64,000 bases of DNA from Clostridiales bacterium VE202-21 (GTDB taxonomy: Bacteria > Bacillota > Clostridia > Lachnospirales > Lachnospiraceae). Of the stretch, positions 14,548-23,212 are shown piece after piece. The stretch spans positions 78,111-142,110 of the forward strand of contig BAIF02000118.1 of the NCBI GenBank assembly GCA_000509105.1, in the 5' to 3' direction. Position 1 is the stretch's first letter. Each line of letters opens with the position of its first letter. The position numbers were made by a program, and so were the translations under genes. The notes beneath the pieces were generated by a model. The model was given only the letters and a program-made list of their open reading frames with translations. It was not told the origin of the DNA and made no database searches.

Positions 14548-15834
14548 ATGAAAATTGTCGGTTTAATCACAGAATACAATCCGTTTCACAACGGACATCA
14601 ATACCATATAGAAAAAGCGAAGGAAGTCACCGGCGCCGACACCGCCATTGCCATCATGACCGGAGATTACGTCCAGAGAGGCACCCCGGCCATCATGCCC
14701 AAATACATACGCGCAGAAATGGCTTTAAAATGCGGCGTCGGTGCCGTCTTCGAGCTGCCGGTCTGCTATTCCACAGGAAGCGCCGAATTATTCGCCATGG
14801 GCGCCGTATCCTTTCTGGACAGCCTGGGAATCGTAGACTCCATCTGTTTCGGCAGCGAATGCAATGACCTGGATGGGCTTCAAAAAATTGCGGACATCTT
14901 ATATGAGGAGCCCGAGGAATACAAAAGCCTTCTGCAGAACGGTTTAAAGAACGGCCATACTTTCCCTGCCGCCAGGCAGGAGGCCCTGGCCGCCTATATG
15001 GGCAGCACGGACTATACCTTCCTGCTCAACGATCCGAACAACATTCTTGGAGTCGAATACCTAAAGGCACTCAAAAAGCTGAACAGCACGATTCGCCCAT
15101 ATACCATCAAAAGAATGGAATCAAACTACCACGACAGAAAACTTAATTCCAGCTACAGCTCCGCATCCGCCATCCGTTCCCTCCTGGCCTACTCCAGCTC
15201 CGCTATCAGCACCCGATCCGTAGGCAGCACGTTTGAAAACACGCCTTTTTCCAACATATTAAATGAGCTGGAAGACCAAGTGCCCTCCAGCTGTCTTGAG
15301 CTGTTAAAAGACTACCACCGCGTAAAATATCCGGTCTACCAGAATGACTTTTCCCTTATCATGAAGTACAAACTTCTGAATAAAACGGCCAACGACCTGA
15401 GCCGTTACATGGACGTATCCGTGGAACTTGCCAACCGTATCATCAATCAGCTCAATAACTTTTTCAACTACAAACAGTTCTGCGAGCTGCTTAAGACAAA
15501 AGAAATCACCCAGACCCGCATCAACCGCGCCCTTCTTCACATCATGCTGGGCATCAAAAAGGACAGTGTGGAAGAATATATCGAGGGAGGTTATCACTAC
15601 TATGCCCGTCTTCTGGGTTACCGCAAAGACCGCGAAAAAATCCTGGGCAGTGTAGTCAAAAGTGGAACACTGCCGCTGCTGACCAGCCTCTATGAGACTG
15701 ATGATATCCCTGAAATCGGGCAGAAAATGCTCTATCACGATATACTCGCCTCAAACCTTTATACATCCGTCATCACGGATAAATTCAAAACGGCATTTTC
15801 TAATGAGTATCGGCAGGGGGTTATTAAGGTGTAG
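14548..15834 (+). CDS. tmcAL: tRNA(Met) cytidine acetate ligase
   Basis: A 428-residue protein of the TmcAL (former DUF795) family, which makes N4-acetylcytidine at the wobble position of elongator tRNA-Met from acetate and ATP via acetyl-adenylate. The nucleotidyltransferase HxGH-type motif is at the very N-terminus (ITEYNPFHNGHQYH). It is followed by TGDYVQRGTPAI and the ELPVCYSTGSAELFAMGAV stretch. ATG at 14548 follows AAGGAG; a longer upstream frame lacks a site. Its use of acetate makes its place near pta-ackA notable, though the genes are on different strands and this may be chance. Confidence 0.93.
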   Translation: MKIVGLITEYNPFHNGHQYHIEKAKEVTGADTAIAIMTGDYVQRGTPAIMPKYIRAEMALKCGVGAVFELPVCYSTGSAELFAMGAVSFLDSLGIVDSICFGSECNDLDGLQKIADILYEEPEEYKSLLQNGLKNGHTFPAARQEALAAYMGSTDYTFLLNDPNNILGVEYLKALKKLNSTIRPYTIKRMESNYHDRKLNSSYSSASAIRSLLAYSSSAISTRSVGSTFENTPFSNILNELEDQVPSSCLELLKDYHRVKYPVYQNDFSLIMKYKLLNKTANDLSRYMDVSVELANRIINQLNNFFNYKQFCELLKTKEITQTRINRALLHIMLGIKKDSVEEYIEGGYHYYARLLGYRKDREKILGSVVKSGTLPLLTSLYETDDIPEIGQKMLYHDILASNLYTSVITDKFKTAFSNEYRQGVIKV

Positions 15835-15957
15835 GGGGGCCGCGCCGATGAGGAACAGGCGGGAAGGCGTATTTTCGTGGTTTCGCGCAGCTCCCCATCT
15901 TCCATCCCCATTCCTATCTCGTCCCCGTTTTCCCTCCCGCCTGGATGCGTCCAGCGA

Positions 15958-16239
15958 CGGGGAATGTGTGCCGGGATGTTCCGGGGGATGCACATGCCGG
16001 TTGGGGATGCGTAGAGCGCATTTAGGGATTCTTAAAGGAAGAAGGCAGAAAATACGGACAAAAACATGATTCCGAATCATGTTTTTGGCTGACCCAGCGC
16101 GGGAAATCATCAGATTTCCCGTGATGTGTCAGGCCGTGTCCGTATTTTCTGCCTTCTTCCTTTTAGAATCCCTTAATAAGCGGGCCGCATTCCCAACCGG
16201 CATGTGCATCCCCCGGAACATCCCGGCACACATTCCCCG
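15958..16239. repeat. long inverted repeat (about 102-bp arms) with two inner hairpins
   Basis: Left arm 15958-16059 and right arm 16138-16239 are complementary with roughly ten differences, mostly clustered near the middle of the arms. The 78-base centre holds two perfect hairpins: AAAACATGATT / AATCATGTTTT and CGCGGGAAATC / GATTTCCCGTG. No ribosome-backed frame covers it. It fills most of the 420-base space between the convergent tmcAL and degV genes. It could be a composite terminator, a MITE-like palindrome or a structured RNA. The 15835-15957 part is GC-rich with no gene. Confidence 0.85.
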
Positions 16240-16254
16240 GAGCGGATCTCCCCC

Positions 16255-17112
16255 TCACACTCGCTTCATACAGGTAACCGCCATGGCGCCGGGGCCTATG
16301 TGGCACGCTACGCTGAGTGACAGCGGCCCCTCTATGATCTGATACCCCGGAAATTTTTCCTGGATTTCTTGTTTCCATTCCTGCGCCTCTTCCTGTCCGC
16401 AAGTGTATGCCATACCCAGGACCATCTGATCTTCATGGCCGGCAAATCTTTCTTTGAGGTCTTTCTCGACTGCACTCAGCATGGTGCGCTTTGCAGCTTT
16501 CCAGCCGCGCACTTTTGCGTATGCATCCAACTTCTCACCCTGAATCTGCAGGACGGGCTTTAAATTGAGCACGGTGCCCAGAGCCGCGGCCGCAGGGGTA
16601 ATTCTGCCGCCTTTTTTCAGATATTTCAGCGTATCTACTGTGATATAGATGCTGGCTTCCATTTTTTCTTTTTCCAGAATCTCTCTGATCTCTTCTGCGG
16701 ATTTTCCTTCATTCCTCAGCTTTATCGCATCCAGAACAGACTGCACCTGGGTGACAGAAATTCTCTGGTTATCCACGACCTGTACCCTGCCGTCATAGTC
16801 CTCCGAAAGCGTGATGGCGGTCTCGCAGCTGCTGCTCAGCCCGCTGGACATTGGGATGTGCACGACTTCGTCATATTCCTCGAGCAGTTTGTCCCAAAGT
16901 TCCAGAATCTCTCCGGGTGACGGCTGGGAGGTCGAAATATCGGAATCCTCTCCCAGTTTTTTGTAAAACTCTTCCTGTGACAGTGTGATATCCTCCAGAA
17001 AAAGCTCTCCATCAATGAAAAACGGCATAGGCACCACAGAGATGCCCATCTCTCTTCCTTCTTTCTGAGTGATTCCGCTGTTACTGTCCGTTACAATTGC
17101 AATCTTCTTCAT
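16255..17112 (-). CDS. DegV-family fatty-acid-binding protein
   Basis: A 285-residue DegV protein; the family (FakB-like) binds a fatty acid between two lobes and can serve a fatty-acid kinase. The N-terminal KKIAIVTDSNSGI and the PMPFFIDGELFLEDITLSQEEFYKKL stretch are typical. STSQPSPGE and the MSSGLSSSCETA loop form the lipid head-group site. ATG 17112 follows AGGGGA; a longer reading has no site. It starts 16 bases after the UPF0210 stop, so it is the last gene of that unit. Confidence 0.9.
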   Translation of the reverse strand: MKKIAIVTDSNSGITQKEGREMGISVVPMPFFIDGELFLEDITLSQEEFYKKLGEDSDISTSQPSPGEILELWDKLLEEYDEVVHIPMSSGLSSSCETAITLSEDYDGRVQVVDNQRISVTQVQSVLDAIKLRNEGKSAEEIREILEKEKMEASIYITVDTLKYLKKGGRITPAAAALGTVLNLKPVLQIQGEKLDAYAKVRGWKAAKRTMLSAVEKDLKERFAGHEDQMVLGMAYTCGQEEAQEWKQEIQEKFPGYQIIEGPLSLSVACHIGPGAMAVTCMKRV

Positions 17113-17128
17113 ATATATTTCCCCTGTT

Positions 17129-18493
17129 TTAGTTTTTGAAGCTGTGAATTGGAGCCGGGATTCTTCCCTTTCGCCCGACAAATGCCTCACAACCGAACTG
17201 GTTGACCGGCATAATCGGCGCATACCCGAGCAGGCCTCCGAATTCTGCTGTTTCTCCCACGTCCTTTCCGATCACCGGAATCAGACGCACTGCTGTTGTC
17301 TTCTGGTTCACCATGCCGATCGCCATCTCGTCCGCAATGATTCCGGATATTGTGCTGGCGCTGGTCTTACCCGGAATCGCTATCATATCCAGGCCTACGG
17401 AACATACGCAGGTCATTGCCTCCAGTTTTTCGAGCGTCAGGGAACCGGCGTTGACTGCATCGATCATTCCCTGGTCTTCACTGACCGGGATAAACGCACC
17501 GCTTAGGCCCCCCACATAGGAAGATGCCATGACGCCGCCCTTTTTCACCTGGTCATTAAGCATTGCCAGAGCAGCCGTTGTCCCCGGCGCTCCCACGCGC
17601 TCCAGTCCGATCTCTTCCAGTATCTCTGCCACACTGTCTCCCACCGCCGGAGTCGGCGCCAGTGACAGGTCTACGATACCGAAGGGAATTCCCAGCCTGT
17701 TTGAGGCCTCACCGGCTACAAGCTGTCCCACGCGGGTTACCTTGAACGCCGTCTTCTTGATGGTCTCGCAGAGCTCCTCAAAGCCCTTGCCCCGCACTTT
17801 CTCGAGCGCCTTTTTTACCACGCCCGGTCCGCTGACTCCTACATTGATTACCGCATCCGCCTCGGTGACTCCTAAGAATGCTCCCGCCATAAACGGGTTA
17901 TCATCCGGCGCATTGCAGAAGATCACGAGCTTTGCACAGCCCAGGGAATCATTGTCTTTTGTTGCCTCAGCGGTGGCTTTGACGATCTCACCGCACAAGC
18001 GCACGGCATCCATATTGATCCCCGTCTTCGTGGATCCCACATTGACGGAACTGCAGATTCTCTCCGTCTCAGCTAGTGCCTGGGGGATGGAACGAATCAG
18101 GTTCTCATCGCTCTTTGTCATAGCCTTTGAAACCAGGGCGGAATAACCGCCGATAAAATTGACGCCGACTTCCTTCGCCGCCCTGTCCAGAGTTCTTGCA
18201 ATCGTCACAAAATCCTCCGGGGACTTGCACGCAGCCCCTCCCACCAAAGCAATAGGTGTGATAGAAATTCTCTTATTTACAATCGGAATTCCGAATTCTT
18301 TTTCAATATCACTTCCGGTAGAAACCAGTTTTGCCGCTACGGTCGTAATCTTATCATAAATCTTGCGGTTGAGTTCCTCCAGGTTAGAGTCAATACAGTC
18401 CAGGAGACTGATCCCCAGCGTTATTGTACGGACATCCAGATTCTCGTGCTCAATCATTTTATTGGTTTCTGATACTTCATACATATTAATCAT
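17129..18493 (-). CDS. UPF0210 / PFL-like (DUF711) family protein
   Basis: A 454-residue protein of the UPF0210 family, which is structurally related to pyruvate-formate-lyase-type barrels but has no established activity. Conserved parts include VRTITLGISLLDCID near the N-terminus, NVGSTKTGINMDAVRLCGEIVKATAE, NVGVSGPGVVKKAL and the C-terminal GRIPAPIHSFKN. ATG has a GAGGAT site. It is nearly always preceded by an ACT-domain protein, as here with a 37-base gap, which suggests amino-acid or small-molecule control of its unknown function. Confidence 0.93.
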   Translation of the reverse strand: MINMYEVSETNKMIEHENLDVRTITLGISLLDCIDSNLEELNRKIYDKITTVAAKLVSTGSDIEKEFGIPIVNKRISITPIALVGGAACKSPEDFVTIARTLDRAAKEVGVNFIGGYSALVSKAMTKSDENLIRSIPQALAETERICSSVNVGSTKTGINMDAVRLCGEIVKATAEATKDNDSLGCAKLVIFCNAPDDNPFMAGAFLGVTEADAVINVGVSGPGVVKKALEKVRGKGFEELCETIKKTAFKVTRVGQLVAGEASNRLGIPFGIVDLSLAPTPAVGDSVAEILEEIGLERVGAPGTTAALAMLNDQVKKGGVMASSYVGGLSGAFIPVSEDQGMIDAVNAGSLTLEKLEAMTCVCSVGLDMIAIPGKTSASTISGIIADEMAIGMVNQKTTAVRLIPVIGKDVGETAEFGGLLGYAPIMPVNQFGCEAFVGRKGRIPAPIHSFKN

Positions 18494-18530
18494 AGTGCTT
18501 ATCCTCGCCTTCTATCCTCACGCTCTCCTC

Positions 18531-18803
18531 TTACAGCCTGTGCATCTTTTCGAATATCTCTTCTCTCTGGCAGCGGATATTCACTCCAATCTCTTCACCC
18601 AGCTTATCAAGTTCATCGCAGACTACTTTAAAGTCTTTGTCAAGACTGGTTACATCCACGATCATCATCATATTAAAATACCCCTGGATAATGGTCTGTG
18701 AAATATCCAGTATATTAATCCTGTTCTCGGCCAAATATGTACAAACCTTTGCTATAATCCCTACGGTGTCCTGCCCCAGCACTGTTACGATACATTTTTT
18801 CAT
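18531..18803 (-). CDS. ACT-domain protein, UPF0237 family
   Basis: A 90-residue single ACT domain (KKCIVTVLGQDTVGIIAKVCTYLAENRINILDISQTI). ACT domains bind amino acids or similar ligands and usually regulate a partner. The constant pairing with UPF0210 downstream suggests they work together. Twenty bases separate it from the MBL hydrolase upstream, so it is likely part of the polA-coaE transcript. Confidence 0.93.
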   Translation of the reverse strand: MKKCIVTVLGQDTVGIIAKVCTYLAENRINILDISQTIIQGYFNMMMIVDVTSLDKDFKVVCDELDKLGEEIGVNIRCQREEIFEKMHRL

Positions 18804-18823
18804 CTTCTTATCCTCCTCATTGT

Positions 18824-19621
18824 CTATACTGTAATGATCTCTGATATCATGTCTCTTCTTGCCACAGCCATGTCAAGATCCTCACCTTTATAAATATTAT
18901 CGCTCAGAGTCACCTCCAGCTTTACGGTTTCATACGCCAGCTTAGCATAATTATTTTCCTTGCTTAAGTGTCCCAGCAGAATGTGTTTCAAATTATCATG
19001 TAGTATATCACAAAGAAGTCTTCCTGACACTTCGTTGGATAAATGTCCCTTGTCTCCCATGACTCTCCGTTTCAGATAATATGGATAGGATCCTACTTCC
19101 AGCATATGGATATCGTGGTTTGCCTCCAGCAGCACCGCGTCCAGACTTTTAAGCTTCGACACCGTGTATTCATCATAAATTCCAAGGTCCGTCGCCACTG
19201 CCACGGATTTCCCGCAGCAGTTCATACGGTATCCGGATGGCTCTTTCGCATCATGCGAGATCCGAAACGGATCAATTTTAATATCCCCCAGTATAAAACT
19301 TTCGTCCGTATGTATTGGATGCAGAAGCCCTTCCGGCATCCTTCCCAGGGGCGCATAATTCTCAATCCCCTCTATTGTTCCCGGAGTCGCGTAGATCGGC
19401 ACCTCATATTTCCGGCTGAAAACGCCCAGTCCCTGAATATGGTCTGAATGCTCATGTGTGATCAAAATACCATCCAGTTCTTCTCCTTTGATGTCCAACT
19501 CTTTTAGCCCTGCATCAATCTTTTTCTTGCTGATTCCTGTATCCACAAGCAGATGCGTGTTGTCGCTCCCCACATAGATACAGTTGCCGCTGCTTCCGCT
19601 GGCAATGCTGCATAACCTCAT
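18824..19621 (-). CDS. metallo-beta-lactamase-fold hydrolase, WalJ/YycJ type
   Basis: A 265-residue MBL-fold protein with the metal motif HEHSDH (about 56-61). The MRLCSIASGSSGNCIYV start is typical of the YycJ/WalJ group, thought to be a nuclease linked to cell-wall or DNA homeostasis in Firmicutes. The usual walRK genes are not adjacent. Its start overlaps the coaE stop by four bases. The exact substrate is unknown. Confidence 0.9.
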   Translation of the reverse strand: MRLCSIASGSSGNCIYVGSDNTHLLVDTGISKKKIDAGLKELDIKGEELDGILITHEHSDHIQGLGVFSRKYEVPIYATPGTIEGIENYAPLGRMPEGLLHPIHTDESFILGDIKIDPFRISHDAKEPSGYRMNCCGKSVAVATDLGIYDEYTVSKLKSLDAVLLEANHDIHMLEVGSYPYYLKRRVMGDKGHLSNEVSGRLLCDILHDNLKHILLGHLSKENNYAKLAYETVKLEVTLSDNIYKGEDLDMAVARRDMISEIITV

Positions 19622-20199
19622 AATATTTCTCCTATTTGCCTTTTTGTATTGTCAAATGCCCCACTGTTATCTATGACAGCCTGGCATGCGCTGCGAAATA
19701 TCCGTTCCGGGGACTGTGCTTCCATCATCCGGGCAATCTTCTCATCGGAATACCCTCTGGACTGCTTCAGGCGTTCTCTTCTAACGCTTTCTTTTGCATA
19801 AATATACCACATTTCCCCGCAGATGTCTTCATATCCTGCCTCCGGAAGAAGTGCCGCTTCTATCACATACAGCGGCACTTTCCGTTTTTTCTTTTCCTCG
19901 ATATCCTGTTCCACCCATTTTTTCACTTCCGGATGGACAATCCCGTTCAACTTCTGCCGCATCTTTACATCCTGAAAAATCAGGGCGGCCAGCCGGCTGC
20001 GGTCCAGCTCCCCGTCCGTCCCTATGATCTCTGTACCGAACAGCTCTATGATCTTCTGATAGCAGACCCCGCCCTTTTTCTGAAGCTCTTTGGCCACCTC
20101 ATCCAGCTGGCAGACCACCGCGCCGTATTCGTCCTCAAGGAAATGCAGGACTTTACTCTTTCCGGAACCTACCCCGCCGGTAATTCCCAGTATCTTCAT
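19618..20199 (-). CDS. coaE: dephospho-CoA kinase
   Basis: A 193-residue P-loop kinase that performs the last step of coenzyme A synthesis, phosphorylating the 3' hydroxyl of dephospho-CoA. Walker A is GITGGVGSGKSKV at the N-terminus, and the QLDEVAKELQKKG stretch follows. The polA-coaE order is standard in Firmicutes. coaD, the preceding step, lies separately at 37087-37608. Confidence 0.95.
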   Translation of the reverse strand: MKILGITGGVGSGKSKVLHFLEDEYGAVVCQLDEVAKELQKKGGVCYQKIIELFGTEIIGTDGELDRSRLAALIFQDVKMRQKLNGIVHPEVKKWVEQDIEEKKKRKVPLYVIEAALLPEAGYEDICGEMWYIYAKESVRRERLKQSRGYSDEKIARMMEAQSPERIFRSACQAVIDNSGAFDNTKRQIGEIL

Positions 20200-20264
20200 C
20201 TAAATTCCTCTTTGTCAATATTCGCTTTACTCAAATTTTTCCAAACTCCGCTTTGCCACGGACA

Positions 20265-22880
20265 CTACTTTGCCTCGTACCAGTTTTCCCCTGTATGCAT
20301 GTCTACAATCAAGGGAACGTCCAGGTCTGCGGCCTGCTCCATCTGCCGTTTCAGTATCTCCTTTACTTCTTCGACTTCGTCCTTGTGGGCCTCGAGCAGC
20401 AATTCATCGTGCACCTGCAGGATCATTTTTGACCGGAGTCCTTTTTCCTTCAGCTCCCGGTTTACACCGATCATCGCAATTTTCATAATATCCGCGGCAG
20501 ATCCCTGGATCGGAGCGTTCATCGCCACCCGCTCTCCGAAATTCCGCTGCATAAAATTGCTGGATTTCAGTTCCGGCACCGGCCTTCTGCGCCCGAAGAG
20601 AGTTACAACGTAGCCCTCCGTTTTTGCATGGGCCACTGTATCATCCAGAAAACGTTTGATCCCCGGATAAGTCTCAAAATAATTTTCAATGTACTGCGCC
20701 GCTTCTTTCCTGGTGATACTCAAATCCTGGCTCAGCCCAAAGGAACTGATTCCGTATACGATTCCAAAGTTGACCGCCTTGGCATTGCGCCGCTGGAGTT
20801 CCGTCACCTCTTCAAACGGAGTGTGGAACACCTGGGAAGCCGTCATTCGGTGGATATCCCTGGCCTCTTTATAAGCCTGGATCAGCTGTTCGTCCCCGGA
20901 GCAGTGCGCCAGTATCCTCAGCTCGATCTGGGAATAATCTGCATCGATAAAGACGCAGCCCTCTTTTGGTACAAATACTTTTCTAATCAGACGCCCCAGT
21001 TCCATCCGCACCGGAATGTTCTGAAGGTTCGGCTCCGTACTGCTGATCCGGCCGGTTGCGGTGATCGTCTGGTTGAACTTTCCGTGGATTCTTCCATCCG
21101 GTCCAATATAGACAGCCAGGCCGTCCGCATATGTGGATTTCAGCTTGGTCAGCTGTCTGTACTCCAAAATCTTATCTACCACCGGATAATCCGGCGCCAG
21201 CTTCTCCAGTACATCGGCGGCTGTTGAGTATCCGGTCTTTGTCTTTTTACCGTTGGGCAGCTGCATGTGGTCAAAAAGGACAGTTCCCAGCTGTTTCGGA
21301 GAGTTGATGTTAAAGGTCTCCCCTGCCATCTCATAGATTTCCTTCTCCAGCTCCACGATCCGGCCGCCCAGCTGTTCTCCATAAAACTTCAGAGCCTCTG
21401 CCTCCACCTGTATACCTGCCTGCTCCATATCGAACAGGGTGAAAACAAGCGGCATCTCTATGTCTGTAAACAGGTGGTACATCCCCTCCGCCTGCATCTT
21501 GTCTCTCAAAGGTTTTACGGATGCAAATGCAGTGTACGCTTCATAACATGCCTTTGTCATGATATCTGCCTTCTCATCGATCATAATTCCCAGCTGTTCC
21601 CTTGCCACATCTTCGTAATCATAATTATTCTTCAGAGGATTCAGAAGATAAGCTGCCACAGTGGCATCGAAACATTTCTCCTGCTCTGCCGCTTTCACCA
21701 GAGGAAGGTATTTCTTCAGGTCAAACATGGCAAATGTCTGTACGCTGCCTGCTATTTCCGTTAATTTTCCAAACAGATACTCTATATCCATATTGGTATC
21801 ACAGGGAATGGAATAGATGCGCTCCGGCCCATAGGCAATACTCACTCTTCCGTAACCGGACGGATGTGCAAACAGGGGCAGCACATTTCCGGCATCCTCC
21901 GTAATTGCAGCGCCTACACACTCCGCCTGGGCTGCCTCTATGAATATCTTTTCCGCTTCCTCTTTATCCGTGATCTCCTTGAAATGAGATTCCACTTTAT
22001 TGGATGAGCTTTCTACATCAAAACGGCTCAGCAGATTTTTGAACTGCAGTTTCTGAAAATAGTCATGTGCTTCCTTCGTAAACGGATTCCCATGCTCAGC
22101 CGCTTCCAGGTTAAACGCGATCTCTGCATGAGTATTGATGGTGGCGAGCGTCTTGCTCATGCACGCCTGATCCCAGTACTCCTGCAGGTTCTTGCTGGCT
22201 CTCGGAGGCTTGATCTCTGCTGCGTGGGCATAGGCATTTTCTATGGTGCCATATTCCACGATTATCTTGGTTGCCGTCTTCTCTCCGACTCCCGGAACGC
22301 CCGGTATGTTATCCGATGCATCACCCATCAGCGCTTTCACGTCGATAAATTCCGTCGGGGTAACTCCATACTTTTCCTTTACGTCTTCTGCGTAATAGTC
22401 CTCTACTTCTGTCCTGCCTTGTTTTGTCTTTGGAATCCGGATCTTTACATGCTCCGTCGCGAGCTGCAGCGTATCTCTGTCCCCGGATATGATGGCGACA
22501 TCCATCCCCTTTTCCTCGCAGATGCGTGAAATCGTTCCCAGCAGATCGTCCGCTTCCAGGCCTGCCTGCTCGATAATCTCGATGTTCATGGCCTGCAGAA
22601 CTTCCTTGATTACCGGGACCTGCTGCCTTAGTTCTTCTGCCATTGGCTTTCTGGTTCCCTTATAATCTGCATACATCTCATGCCGGAATGTAGGCGCATG
22701 CACATCAAATGTCACGGTCAGATATTCCGGCTTCTCCTCGTCCAGGATCTTGAACATGATGTTCAAAAACCCATAAATAGCGTTCGTATGAAGCCCCTCT
22801 GAATTGGTCAGGTCCGGTACTCCATAGAACGCCCTGTTTAAAATACTGTGGCCATCTATTAATACAATCTTTTTACTCAT
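20265..22880 (-). CDS. polA: DNA polymerase I
   Basis: An 871-residue family A polymerase for Okazaki-fragment and repair synthesis. The 5'-nuclease domain spans about 1-290 (LEADDLLGTI, ISGDRDTLQLA, GDASDNIPGVPGVGEKTA). The central region shaped like a 3'-5' exonuclease lacks the acidic DxE motif (AAITEDAGNV is in its place), so proofreading is probably lost. The polymerase motifs are intact: DYSQIELRILAH (A), RRNAKAVNFGIVYG (B) and QVHDELLLE (C). ATG 22880 has GGAGA upstream; a longer frame from 22964 is an artefact. Confidence 0.96.
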   Translation of the reverse strand: MSKKIVLIDGHSILNRAFYGVPDLTNSEGLHTNAIYGFLNIMFKILDEEKPEYLTVTFDVHAPTFRHEMYADYKGTRKPMAEELRQQVPVIKEVLQAMNIEIIEQAGLEADDLLGTISRICEEKGMDVAIISGDRDTLQLATEHVKIRIPKTKQGRTEVEDYYAEDVKEKYGVTPTEFIDVKALMGDASDNIPGVPGVGEKTATKIIVEYGTIENAYAHAAEIKPPRASKNLQEYWDQACMSKTLATINTHAEIAFNLEAAEHGNPFTKEAHDYFQKLQFKNLLSRFDVESSSNKVESHFKEITDKEEAEKIFIEAAQAECVGAAITEDAGNVLPLFAHPSGYGRVSIAYGPERIYSIPCDTNMDIEYLFGKLTEIAGSVQTFAMFDLKKYLPLVKAAEQEKCFDATVAAYLLNPLKNNYDYEDVAREQLGIMIDEKADIMTKACYEAYTAFASVKPLRDKMQAEGMYHLFTDIEMPLVFTLFDMEQAGIQVEAEALKFYGEQLGGRIVELEKEIYEMAGETFNINSPKQLGTVLFDHMQLPNGKKTKTGYSTAADVLEKLAPDYPVVDKILEYRQLTKLKSTYADGLAVYIGPDGRIHGKFNQTITATGRISSTEPNLQNIPVRMELGRLIRKVFVPKEGCVFIDADYSQIELRILAHCSGDEQLIQAYKEARDIHRMTASQVFHTPFEEVTELQRRNAKAVNFGIVYGISSFGLSQDLSITRKEAAQYIENYFETYPGIKRFLDDTVAHAKTEGYVVTLFGRRRPVPELKSSNFMQRNFGERVAMNAPIQGSAADIMKIAMIGVNRELKEKGLRSKMILQVHDELLLEAHKDEVEEVKEILKRQMEQAADLDVPLIVDMHTGENWYEAK

Positions 22881-22905
22881 AGTTTTTTCTCCACATCCTG
22901 GTGAT

Positions 22906-22914
22906 ATTATATCA
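22906..22914 (-). promoter_or_regulatory. extended -10 element of polA
   Basis: TGATATAAT on the minus strand about 26-34 bases before the polA start fits an extended -10. The -35 region is weak (CATTTT). Confidence 0.4.
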
Positions 22915-23017
22915 TGACCGCCGTTGGGAAAATGTGCAGACACACGTCCCTTACTAACGTTCACTATAACATAATAGAGTATACACTAAATTCTTTCTTT
23001 TTAAAAGGCTATTTTTA

Positions 23018-23026
23018 TGATATTAT
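23018..23026 (+). promoter_or_regulatory. extended -10 element before the HAD gene
   Basis: TGATATTAT on the plus strand is a fair extended -10. If used, the message would carry the whole 23047-23183 structured repeat as a leader of about 180 bases. Confidence 0.3.
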
Positions 23027-23046
23027 GAAAGCAACTGTTGAATTTT

Positions 23047-23183
23047 GTAACAGTTCAGATAGGTCTGCGCATTTACTGTGCAGACCGTACGAAAACATGT
23101 TGGTTACAGGCATCCAGCCTTTCTCTGCAGGCGAATTTCAATAGGCTGGATGCGTAACGGTTCAGGCTTGCCTGAACTGTTAC
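23047..23183. repeat. structured repeat with 12-bp terminal inverted repeats
   Basis: GTAACAGTTCAG (23047-23058) and its complement CTGAACTGTTAC (23172-23183) bound an element holding three inner stems: GGTCTGC/GCAGACC, GCATCCAGCC/GGCTGGATGC and TTCAGGC/GCCTGAA. It aligns in reverse with 11736-11889, and its end stem recurs at 37709-37738 and 55766-55795. MITE-like in form, with no transposase nearby. It forms most of the 332-base gap between polA and the HAD gene. Confidence 0.75.
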
Positions 23184-23212
23184 AGAATTTTTGCGATTAA
23201 GGAGTATAGAAA

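Noticed and set aside
15835..16110. Protein-coding gene in the tmcAL-degV gap
   Set aside because: Open frames on both strands merely follow the long inverted repeat and lack ribosome sites.
19636..20613. 325-residue plus-strand open frame
   Set aside because: Spans the complement of coaE and the end of polA; no supporting start or motif.
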